From IMG/VR virus record IMGVR_UViG_3300024507_000282, positions 1 to 40,860 of that record: a DNA stretch of 40,860 bases; one strand, given 5' to 3'. The position numbers and the translations under genes were made by a program. Position 1 is the first letter of the stretch. Each line of letters starts with the position of its first letter. The notes beneath the pieces were generated by a model. That model was not told the origin of the DNA, made no database searches, and was given only the letters and a program-made list of their open reading frames with translations. Origin of the DNA: a virus. This document shows, piece after piece, positions 29,981 through 38,000 of the stretch.

Positions 29981-30849
29981 AGTATCTATTATTAGGTGGC
30001 GCTGGTTTTATTGGCGCCCACTTAGCAAAGCGTCTTATCAAAGACGGACACGATGTTACTATTGTTGATTCCTTAATAACATCCAGTGCTCCAAACTTTC
30101 CAGTTAAGTTCATTCATGCAGACATACGCAACGCTGTACTTGATGAATTGCTGTTAGAAACAGATGTTGTATATTTTCTAGCAGGATCTGTAGGTGTTGC
30201 TAACATAGTCAACAATCCAACAACTACATTAAGAAACAATATTGAACTAATGAGTCGTTTGATTCCTTTGTTTGAAAGATATCAAAACAAAGTAATCTTT
30301 AGTTCTACATCAGAAGTCTACGGCGACGGACCATTCAGCGAAGATAACACTCTACACATTGGTCCTCCTACAGATTTGCGTTGGGGATATGCCGCGGCAA
30401 AGTTAATGACAGAGTTTATGATATCTGCCAGTACATTCCCTTACACTATAGTTAGATTCTTTAATGTAACAGGCCCTGGGCAGTTAGGCGAGCATGGCAT
30501 GGTGCTGCCAAGGTTTGTTGATGCGGCCAAGGTTGGTAGGGATCTTACAGTCTATAGCGATGGCGGGCAGGTACGTAGTTTCTGTCACATCAATGATGCT
30601 GTTGAGTTGTTGTTAAAGATCGAAAACATCAACGGAGAAATCTTTAATGTAGGCAGTGACAGCGTAGTGACTATCAAAGAATTAGCAGAGCGAGTGATTA
30701 AACTATCGAACTCTACATCTAAGATAAACTATGTGCCAACACCGCACAGTGACATTGTCAGTAGAATCCCAGATCTAACTAAAGTAAAATATCTTACAGG
30801 TTTTGTAGCACAGTATGACTTAGATGATATTATCAAGGACATGCTGTGA
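29977..30849 (+). CDS. NAD-dependent epimerase/dehydratase (UXS/GalE-like)
   Basis: This extended SDR has G7-x2-G10-x2-G13 in L-G-G-A-G-F-I-G, S-S-T-S-E-V-Y-G near 109-116, and the catalytic Y138-x3-K142 in G-Y-A-A-A-K. 290 aa, typical. The S-S-T-S-E-V-Y-G and L-P-R-F-V signatures fit UDP-glucuronate decarboxylase, UDP-glucuronate 4-epimerase or UDP-glucose 4-epimerase. The UDP-glucose dehydrogenase at 10362 would supply UDP-glucuronate. Which of the three reactions it does cannot be settled by eye. Confidence 0.87.
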   Translation: MKYLLLGGAGFIGAHLAKRLIKDGHDVTIVDSLITSSAPNFPVKFIHADIRNAVLDELLLETDVVYFLAGSVGVANIVNNPTTTLRNNIELMSRLIPLFERYQNKVIFSSTSEVYGDGPFSEDNTLHIGPPTDLRWGYAAAKLMTEFMISASTFPYTIVRFFNVTGPGQLGEHGMVLPRFVDAAKVGRDLTVYSDGGQVRSFCHINDAVELLLKIENINGEIFNVGSDSVVTIKELAERVIKLSNSTSKINYVPTPHSDIVSRIPDLTKVKYLTGFVAQYDLDDIIKDML

Positions 30850-31505
30850 ACATACTGTTTGTCCTAGCACACCCAGACGATGAAGCATATGGTCCATACG
30901 GTACTATGGCTCGGATGGTGGCTGAAGGACATAAGGTTACACTATTCTGCTTGTGTAACGGAGAGCGTCCGAACTTTGAACAAGTTGCCGCTGACAGAGT
31001 GTTTGCACTCAAAGCCAACTGCGAACAACTAGGAATAGAATGGAAGATTTGGAATAATAAAGATCTTAGTTTAGAACTTAATGATACTGCACATCTATTG
31101 ACACAGTTGTTTATTCAACATAAACCTGAAGTAGTTTACACACATAACATATCAGATATAAATCACGACCACAGAGTATTGGCAGATGCAGTTATGATAG
31201 CCAGTCGTCCCAAACCAGATAGTACTGTTAATCAACTTTATTTCTTTGAAGTGCCGTCTAGCACAGATTGGACATTTAATCAACTAACACCTGCGTTTCA
31301 ACCTACAACCTATGTAGACATCAGTGATTATATTGACTCTAAGAAAGAGGCCCTAAGTAGATACTCAACAGAAACTTACGAGTTTCCAGATGCTAGGAGT
31401 ATCGAGGCAATGACCACGCTGGCAAAGTATCGAGGCTATCAGGTTGGCCTTCCTTATGCCGAAGCATTTCGATTGGTATTCGACCGGATCCAGCGCAGTC
31501 AGTAA
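30846..31505 (+). CDS. PIG-L family N-acetylglucosamine deacetylase
   Basis: The start is GTG 30846, overlapping the previous stop as GTGA. A-H-P-D-D-E (8-13) and a later D-I-N-H-D-H-R are the zinc-binding and catalytic motifs of the PIG-L/LmbE family, which removes the acetyl group from GlcNAc-containing substrates. 219 aa is normal. The C-terminal Y-R-G-Y-Q-V-G-L-P-Y-A-E-A-F is a usual family ending. The last 113 bases are antisense to the end of the NodB-type deacetylase gene. Confidence 0.9.
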   Translation: MNILFVLAHPDDEAYGPYGTMARMVAEGHKVTLFCLCNGERPNFEQVAADRVFALKANCEQLGIEWKIWNNKDLSLELNDTAHLLTQLFIQHKPEVVYTHNISDINHDHRVLADAVMIASRPKPDSTVNQLYFFEVPSSTDWTFNQLTPAFQPTTYVDISDYIDSKKEALSRYSTETYEFPDARSIEAMTTLAKYRGYQVGLPYAEAFRLVFDRIQRSQ

Positions 31506-32001
31506 TCCCAAACTTTTTAACTAGTCCTTTGTACAGTCCGTGTGGATCTTCGTTGTAAGGGAAACAGAAGTGCGTTGGTTTAAATCCTAGATTTGTTTCA
31601 AACCATTGTATCATCTGTTCAGTGTCTTGATTAATATAAGCAACTTTTTCTGCTAGACTAGTAAAGTTATCTAACCTAGTGTGACTGTGGCTGTGTGCGC
31701 CAATGATAACATTAGGGTCTTGCATGAGCTCTTTGATCTGTTCCACAGTCATATAATCTTCAAAGTCGCCCAATCTTGCTTTTTTATGTGCTTGAACACA
31801 GTTTGGAAAATCTAGGCTTTGACAACCACTGCTAACAATGCCTGAACTGATGTAGTATATTCTCTGCGTAGTTAATTGTTTGAAACAATCGTTGTAGTAA
31901 TACTGGCTGTACAATCCGTCATCAAAGGTCAAGATGTAATCATTTAAGGGTAAATCAAACATCCATTCACGGACTTCGTGTATCATCAACAAAGGTTTCA
32001 T
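31393..32001 (-). CDS. NodB-type polysaccharide deacetylase
   Basis: L-T-F-D-D-G-L (24-30, with D27 and D28) is NodB motif 1 and G-A-H-S-H-S-H is motif 2, giving the metal site. C-F-P-Y-N is motif 3. The C-terminus ends G-R-I-P-I-E-M-L-R. 202 aa is short but complete for a minimal NodB domain. ATG 32001 is chosen; an upstream TTG (32007) is possible and neither has a ribosome binding site. It is the only minus-strand gene in this part, and its last 113 bases overlap the PIG-L gene in antisense. It should deacetylate a polysaccharide or chitin-like glycan. Confidence 0.87.
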   Translation of the reverse strand: MKPLLMIHEVREWMFDLPLNDYILTFDDGLYSQYYYNDCFKQLTTQRIYYISSGIVSSGCQSLDFPNCVQAHKKARLGDFEDYMTVEQIKELMQDPNVIIGAHSHSHTRLDNFTSLAEKVAYINQDTEQMIQWFETNLGFKPTHFCFPYNEDPHGLYKGLVKKFGITDCAGSGRIPIEMLRHKEGQPDSLDTLPAWSLPRYS

Positions 32002-32015
32002 AAGCAATATTTAAC

Positions 32016-32023
32016 GATAAATA
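32016..32023 (+). promoter_or_regulatory. T4-type late promoter motif for the structural block
   Basis: GATAAATA sits in the 105-base gap between the minus-strand deacetylase and the first structural gene. Transcription would start near 32030, giving a leader of about 77 bases before ATG 32107. The position is what one expects for a late promoter. Confidence 0.6.
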
Positions 32024-32051
32024 TATTACAGTTACAAATATTATGGAATCC

Positions 32052-32076
32052 TGATTAGAAATCAGTATTCTAATCA
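32052..32076 (+). promoter_or_regulatory. Stem-loop in the leader of the structural genes
   Basis: TGATTAGAA and TTCTAATCA form a perfect nine-base stem around a seven-base loop, 30 bases upstream of ATG 32107. No T-run follows, so it does not look like an intrinsic terminator. A role in messenger stability or translation is possible. Confidence 0.5.
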
Positions 32077-32106
32077 AACAGATTTTAAATATCAAAGGAA
32101 ATACAA

Positions 32107-32397
32107 ATGAGTCAATATTATACAATACAAACGCTGGACGGTGTTGATACTAATCGATATCAAACTGTGAGCACTAATAATGCCAGTGTACAAAGCACAG
32201 CAATTACAGCAAGAAGAATTTTAATCACAACAGGAGCCCAACCGACTTATATTGAATTTGGGACTAATCCAACCGCAAGCGTTACAAAATTTGTAATCCC
32301 TGCAAATGCACAAATGATTTTTAACTTCAAATCTGGAAATAAGGTTGCAATTTACACAGCAACACAAAGTTATACAAGTATTTTAGACCTAGATTAA
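32107..32397 (+). CDS. Small structural protein (96 aa)
   Basis: AAAGGA lies six bases before ATG 32107. The protein is Ser/Thr/Asn-rich with alternating hydrophobic strands (R-R-I-L-I-T-T-G-A-Q-P-T-Y-I-E-F-G-T-N, F-V-I-P-A-N-A-Q-M-I-F-N-F), which suggests a small beta-sandwich. No cysteine, no charged active site. Position after a late promoter and before a large structural gene suggests a virion or tail component. Role not assigned. Confidence 0.72.
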   Translation: MSQYYTIQTLDGVDTNRYQTVSTNNASVQSTAITARRILITTGAQPTYIEFGTNPTASVTKFVIPANAQMIFNFKSGNKVAIYTATQSYTSILDLD

Positions 32398-32420
32398 TTT
32401 CTAAATAACGGAGTTATTCT

Positions 32421-34043
32421 ATGGGTGTAAGAAATCCTAACTCGACAGACTACGTCCACTCGGACGAACCAAACCTTCTAAACCTACACAAGGCCATGGA
32501 GTACGACTTGGCTGGTAAGCCAATGATTCGTGTAGCGGCTAAATTGTCAGGGCCTAGTGTTGCCGGTCAGGTATCTGCTTTTGGCGAACCATTAGCAATC
32601 ACTCCTACTGCTGTTATACAATTAGATGGTATATATGGCGCCACAGCAGATGTTATACAAACATACACAAACGGTACAGGATCTAGTGCCGGTTCAGTAG
32701 ATCAGATGTTTAGAGTACACTCAGGAACCACAGCAGGTGGTTATGGTGTATTGCGTAGCAAACGTTTTGTTCGCTATCGTCCAGGACAGGGCATTATAAG
32801 TCGTATGACCGCAGGTTTTACTACGGGCGTTGCAGGCAGTAGTCAGTTTGCTGGTTTAGCCAATCAAGAAAATCGTGTGGGCTTTGGCTGGAATGGCAAT
32901 CGTTTTGGAGTTGTTCGAAGCACAGGCGGTAAGGCCACAATCTTAACATTAATTATAAACACGGCACCCAACGCTGGGCAGACTGCTACTATCACTCTTA
33001 ACGGAACGGCCTATACTGTAGCACTGACATCGGGCACAGCCGCACATGCAATTACAGAAATTGTTAACCGTGTAGGTGGATATGGTGGTTGGTTGATGCA
33101 ACAAACAGATGGCGCTATGATGTGGTTGGCACCTAGTCTAGGCCCGATGAATGGCACATTTAGTTTTAGCAGTACAGGCAATGCTACTGCTACATTTACT
33201 GTAAGACAAGCAGGGTTGGCACAAACAGATAACTGGACCTATCAAGAAGATTGGAACATTGACAAACTAGATGGCAGCAATTCCATTGACTCTAATCCTA
33301 GTGGTATGACTTTAGATCATACTAAACTTAATGTCTACCAAATTGCTATGCGCTGGTTAGGCGCAGGTGTAATCAGTTATGCTATAGAAGATCAAGATTC
33401 GGGAACAATGATCTATGTACATCGCGAACACTATGTTAATCAACATACTACTCCTCATACTGCTAATCCAAGTTTTAAGATTACCTACAACGCTGTTAAC
33501 ACAACTAATACCACAGACATAAGTGTATATGGTGCTAGTATCTATGCCGCTGTCGAAGGTACAATTCACCTAAACGAACTCACACGCTCTTATTCAACAA
33601 GCAAAACAGGCCTAGCAAAAGATATCATACATCATATAATGACTATTAAAAATGCTGTAGTCACTAACGGATTAGCAGGTGCTAACAACGGCAACTATAT
33701 CATCAATGCCAAAGAAGCCATTGTCAAAAGCATGAGCCTGTCAGTACAGAGCACAGACCCTGTGGAAGTTTACTTATACTTTGAACCAAGTAGTTTTTCA
33801 GGAACACACGAATACTATGCTATTACTCGTTGCAACGAAGTTCGTAGTACAGTCACAGGAACATTTGATAACACTATAGATACTCCTATATATACAGGCT
33901 TTTGTGGTATTAACGGAACTATTAACATTGACCTAAGTGCTTATCGTATCACAGTTCCGCCAGGTAGTTGGTTAAGTATTGCTGTTAAAAGCACAAACAG
34001 TATTAGTCCTTGTATTGCAGGATTAGTATGGAGCGAGGATTAA
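32421..34043 (+). CDS. Large phage structural protein (540 aa)
   Basis: GGAG is positioned seven bases before ATG 32421. The sequence is Gly/Ser/Thr/Asn-rich with many short strands, starting with a short N-terminal domain (N-S-T-D-Y-V-H-S-D-E-P-N-L-L-N-L-H-K-A-M). F-R-V-H-S-G-T-T-A-G-G-Y-G-V-L-R-S-K-R-F and R-Y-R-P-G-Q-G look like a conserved beta domain that I associate with structural proteins of marine T4-like phages. Likely a baseplate or tail-fibre-related protein. No peptidase or lyase motif seen. Confidence 0.75.
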   Translation: MGVRNPNSTDYVHSDEPNLLNLHKAMEYDLAGKPMIRVAAKLSGPSVAGQVSAFGEPLAITPTAVIQLDGIYGATADVIQTYTNGTGSSAGSVDQMFRVHSGTTAGGYGVLRSKRFVRYRPGQGIISRMTAGFTTGVAGSSQFAGLANQENRVGFGWNGNRFGVVRSTGGKATILTLIINTAPNAGQTATITLNGTAYTVALTSGTAAHAITEIVNRVGGYGGWLMQQTDGAMMWLAPSLGPMNGTFSFSSTGNATATFTVRQAGLAQTDNWTYQEDWNIDKLDGSNSIDSNPSGMTLDHTKLNVYQIAMRWLGAGVISYAIEDQDSGTMIYVHREHYVNQHTTPHTANPSFKITYNAVNTTNTTDISVYGASIYAAVEGTIHLNELTRSYSTSKTGLAKDIIHHIMTIKNAVVTNGLAGANNGNYIINAKEAIVKSMSLSVQSTDPVEVYLYFEPSSFSGTHEYYAITRCNEVRSTVTGTFDNTIDTPIYTGFCGINGTINIDLSAYRITVPPGSWLSIAVKSTNSISPCIAGLVWSED

Positions 34044-34045
34044 TT

Positions 34046-34207
34046 ATGAGCGAAAACAACGACACGACTTATCAAAGATTAAAACCTAAATGTCAGTGCT
34101 GGTGCACCGCACATTGCGGATTCAGTTGTATGACTGACGGCTGCGATTGCAACGAATGTGGTTGTTCGGATTGTTTAGATAAAAATGTCCAACGTAGCTC
34201 TAACTGA
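34046..34207 (+). CDS. Ten-cysteine mini protein (53 aa)
   Basis: ATG 34046 follows GAGG by about seven bases. Ten of the residues from 16 to 43 are cysteines (16, 18, 20, 24, 28, 33, 35, 38, 40, 43), flanked by Asp, Asn, Gly and aromatics, in C-x-C, C-x-x-x-C and C-x-x-C spacings. The N-terminus is polar. There is no signal peptide. This looks like a metal-cluster protein, a metallothionein-like coat element or a modified peptide. It lies between two structural or tail genes and overlaps the next start by 23 bases. Its cysteine density recalls that of the S74 tail protein. Function unknown. Confidence 0.8.
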   Translation: MSENNDTTYQRLKPKCQCWCTAHCGFSCMTDGCDCNECGCSDCLDKNVQRSSN

Positions 34208-34826
34208 TAACAAATTTGACGCCAACGGTTATTGGGATAAACCTGTAGAAAAGATAGTTTATATCCCAACAGTAGAGGATGTTGCATTATTTGATCAGAA
34301 CGGTTATGACCTAACTGATCTCGAAAAGCACTATGCCTACAGTAATTGGACCAAACCAAAGAAGCATAGGGAACATCGCACAGCACTTAAACAGCCGTGG
34401 TTTACTCAGGAACATACAATAGAAGGCAGTGTATTAAATCACAGTCTATTATTCGAACGTAAAGGTTACGCAGGAGCCGCCTTAGAAGAACTACAGTACT
34501 GGGCAAAAAGTTTACCCTTAATACATAAAGTTATAGCTCTAAGACCCAAATGGGGATTAGATTTTAGCATGGACTATGTAGATCAACAGGGCAACGCACT
34601 TGAAGTCCTACACTGGGAATGGGATAGTTTTGACTATGCGGAAATTGAATCTGTACGTGAAACTATAGAACCTGTGTTGTTGGCTATAGATTGGGAAGAT
34701 GCTGGTAAGCAGATACTAGCACATAAAAATTCTTGGCATCACTTGGATTTCTTTGCACAGAGTCGCTGGAAATGCGAATATTTCGGCATTCCTGAAGAAA
34801 GATTTAAAATGGTTGCGTGGAACTAA
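34185..34826 (+). CDS. Unknown tail-neighbourhood protein (213 aa)
   Basis: The N-terminal part has F-D-A-N-G-Y-W-D-K-P-V and W-T-K-P-K-K-H-R-E-H-R. The core has S-L-L-F-E-R-K-G-Y-A-G-A-A-L-E-E-L, I-A-L-R-P-K-W-G-L-D-F-S-M-D-Y-V and L-H-W-E-W-D-S-F-D-Y-A, then R-W-K-C-E-Y-F-G-I-P. The aromatic density suggests a compact protein. The R-P-K-W-G-L-D-F-S segment looks like a conserved feature, but I cannot name a family. Placed between the Cys-rich protein and the giant fibre; it may be a fibre chaperone or attachment protein. Confidence 0.75.
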   Translation: MSNVALTDNKFDANGYWDKPVEKIVYIPTVEDVALFDQNGYDLTDLEKHYAYSNWTKPKKHREHRTALKQPWFTQEHTIEGSVLNHSLLFERKGYAGAALEELQYWAKSLPLIHKVIALRPKWGLDFSMDYVDQQGNALEVLHWEWDSFDYAEIESVRETIEPVLLAIDWEDAGKQILAHKNSWHHLDFFAQSRWKCEYFGIPEERFKMVAWN

Positions 34827-34834
34827 ATAATTGT

Positions 34835-35041
34835 ATGAGAGCCGCAGAATTCCTAAGATCACTAGCAGATATAATTGATGCACTAGACGATAACTCTAGT
34901 GATAAACAAAGCCACGATGCCGAAGAAAAAGACCCAGATCCTGTAATGGTTCCGCCATTACAACAGCATTTAGAGCTGGACAAAGCAGAACAGGGCAAAG
35001 ACAGTCCTGTTATTCAAAAACTTACACGTAGCGAACACTGA
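34835..35041 (+). CDS. Small acidic protein (68 aa)
   Basis: ATG 34835 (M-R-A-A-E-F-L-R-S-L-A-D-I-I-D-A-L-D-D) starts a strongly amphipathic helix of about 18 residues, followed by a long charged and Pro-rich disordered region. An alternative GTG start at 34817 would overlap the previous stop. No ribosome binding site is obvious. The short helix with an acidic tail is typical of small scaffold or assembly factors. Function unknown. Confidence 0.6.
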   Translation: MRAAEFLRSLADIIDALDDNSSDKQSHDAEEKDPDPVMVPPLQQHLELDKAEQGKDSPVIQKLTRSEH

Positions 35042-35051
35042 TACGTTTTAC

Positions 35052-35059
35052 GGTAAATA
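35052..35059 (+). promoter_or_regulatory. Weak late-promoter-like motif before the giant fibre gene
   Basis: GGTAAATA lies 21 bases before ATG 35081, in the 39-base gap. It differs from NATAAATA at one fixed position and is positioned as a late promoter would be. Low certainty. Confidence 0.3.
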
Positions 35060-35080
35060 CATTAAACGTGAGATAGTTTA

Positions 35081-38000
35081 ATGTCATTTACACAAGATTT
35101 CCGAACCCAACGAAGAAACTACGAAGACGGCGACACCCGTATAGGTGAAAAAGACCGTCTTTGGTACGATGGAATAACCAATACAATACGCATCTCTGAC
35201 GGTGAAACTCCGGGCGGTTTAGCCGTAGGCGGAGCGGGCGGCAGTAGTTATGTGCTACCTACAGCAACTACCACAGTTAAAGGTGGTATTAAGATTGATG
35301 GCACAACTATTGCTATCGATAACAGCGTTATCAGTGTAGGCACAGTTCCCTACTCTAGTATATCAGGTGCCCCTACAGTTCCAACAAATGTTAGCCAACT
35401 TACAAACGACACAGGATTTATCACAGGTGTAAGTTGGGACGCAGTCACAGGCAAGCCTTCACTATTCAGTGGTGCTTACGCCGACTTAACTGGCAAGCCT
35501 ACAAATGTTAGCTCATTTACTAACGACAGCGGATACCTAACATCCAGTTCATTATCAAGTTATGCTACACAAAGTTATGTAACCAGTCGCGGCTATATTA
35601 CATCAGCAAGCATACCTACAGCAGTTAGCCAACTGTCAAACGACAGCAACTTTCTAGTTCAAAGTAATTTTGATCTAAACACTATCAATCTTGATGCTAA
35701 TGGCAAGTTACACACTACAGGTATCCTCCCTGGCGATGCTGATGGATTCACAGCAGTATTCGCAGGACGTGCGGCAGGTGTGGCAGCACTACCAAATACA
35801 GTTATCCAAAGTCAAGCACAGGTCAACGACTACGCACAGAATAACTTCCAAAATACCAGCGACGGTGCTCACTCAAGTACAGAATGGGTAGCAACAAGTC
35901 CTAATGGCAGTGACACAGACTACTACATTGACATGGGTATCAACGGTGCGAGCTGGGATGGTACAGCAGAGAATAGCCTATATGACAACGTGGGACAACG
36001 TGATGGTTGGTTGTATGTTCAAGGTGGCAATGCTGGCGGAGGTAATCTAGTATTAGGTACAAGTATTGCTAATACCTACACAAAGATTGTAGCAGGCAAT
36101 GTAGCCACAGGCGATAGAGAAGTCATTCGATTTAGTAGTACAGAAGTTAAACTGAGCAAACAGTTAACATTCAACGACAACACTACACAGACAACAGCGT
36201 GGTTAGGAACATACAGTTGGAATGATTTAACCGATGCTCCAACTATTCCATTAGATACCGGCGACTTAACTAACAACGCAGGATTTATTACCAGTGCCGC
36301 ATTATCTGGCTATGCTACTTTAACTGGCGAAGAAACACTAACCAATAAAACATTTACCAGTCCAACAATTAACAATCCAACCTTCAACGGTACATTTGCT
36401 TTTGAAAGTAATAACACTAACCAACCGGCTATGACATTGACAGCCAGTGTCTTACAGGATGGTGTTGGTATTCTTCGTGTTATTGGTAGCGAACCAGATA
36501 TTAACTTTAATCAAGTTTCGGCTAGTCCAGGATTTAATACATTTACATTTGAATGGAACGGAGATCCTAAACTGGCAATGGGTCGCAGAAACGATCACAG
36601 TTTCTATATTACTCGCAACGATGGTGCTTGGCACGACAACGCATTTGTCTTAGACTATGCTACTGGTGTACTGTCAGTAGAGTCTGGTATCTCTGTTCCA
36701 AGCATAAACTTTGCTGACGAAACTACACAGACAACTGCTTGGACTGGCTCTGTTGATTGGGCCAACGTAACTAATCAACCAACACTGACTACATCCTTGT
36801 CAGCACTGACAGATGTTAACGTCACAGGTGCTATCACAGGACAAGTATTAACCTATGACTCTGTTACACATAGTTGGATACCAGGCGGATCGGGTGGAGG
36901 TGCTACAGGTGCTCTAGGCTACTACGGTAGTTTCTATGATGTCACAGCACAACAGTCTAACGCAGGTGCTACCAGTGCTAACCTAGTATTAATTGGCGGA
37001 ACTTATGAAGCCAACGGTATTACAATACAGAACGGATCTAAGATCACGTTCAGTTATGCTGGCACATATTCTATCGTATTCAGTTTACAGTTTGTCAATG
37101 ACAATGCCGCAGAACAGGATGTCAGTGTTTGGTTAAAGACTACAGTCAATGGTGTTACTTCAAACGTAGATGACAGTACAGTGGTTTATACTATCGATGC
37201 TGATACAGGATCATTGGGCAAGTTGGTTGCTATCAATCCGTTCATTCTAACTGTTGAAGCAGGAGAACAGATACAGATATATTGGCAGAGTCCTAGCACT
37301 GATGTTTACCTTAAGACCATTGCCGCACAAACAAGTCCTTCAGTGCCACGAGCCCCGGCAGTTATTCTAACAGTTGAACAAACATCTAGTATCGTAGTTC
37401 CAGACAGTATTGCTGGCAATGCTGCCACCGTGACTAATGGTGTTTACACTACAGGAAGTTACGCTAATCCAAGTTGGATTACCAGTTTAGCAGGTAGTAA
37501 GGTTACTAATGCTGTTCTAACCACAGACACTGGTACTGTTACTAATACTATGTTGGCCGGCAGTATTGCCAATAACAAGTTAGCCAACAGCACAATCACA
37601 GTTAATGGAACAAGTATAAGTTTAGGTAGCAGTGGCACAGTCAACACAGCCAACGCACTAACTATCGGTAGAGGCTTAACAGGCACAGCCAGCACCTTCA
37701 ATGGTAGTGCCGCAGTCACAGTTAGTTTGGATACAAGTACTACTACCGTTGTGGCAACAGCAGGTGCTACTACAACATTAGATGCCGCAACTATAACTAG
37801 ATATTACAATGTTACAGGATCAATAAGCGGTACACACATATTCAAACTGCCAGACTTGACTACGCTAACTGCTGGGCAACAGATTACATTCTTTACTTCG
37901 GCAGCAACTATAACTTATCAGTTGAGTACCGGCACACAAATAGTTTCTAATACTATAGCGACAGCAAGACAAACTACATTCACCGTAGTCAGCACAGCAT

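Noticed and set aside
32400-32407. TCTAAATA before the gene at 32421
   Set aside because: Partly the stop codon of the preceding gene, a mismatch to the motif, and too near to the start codon.
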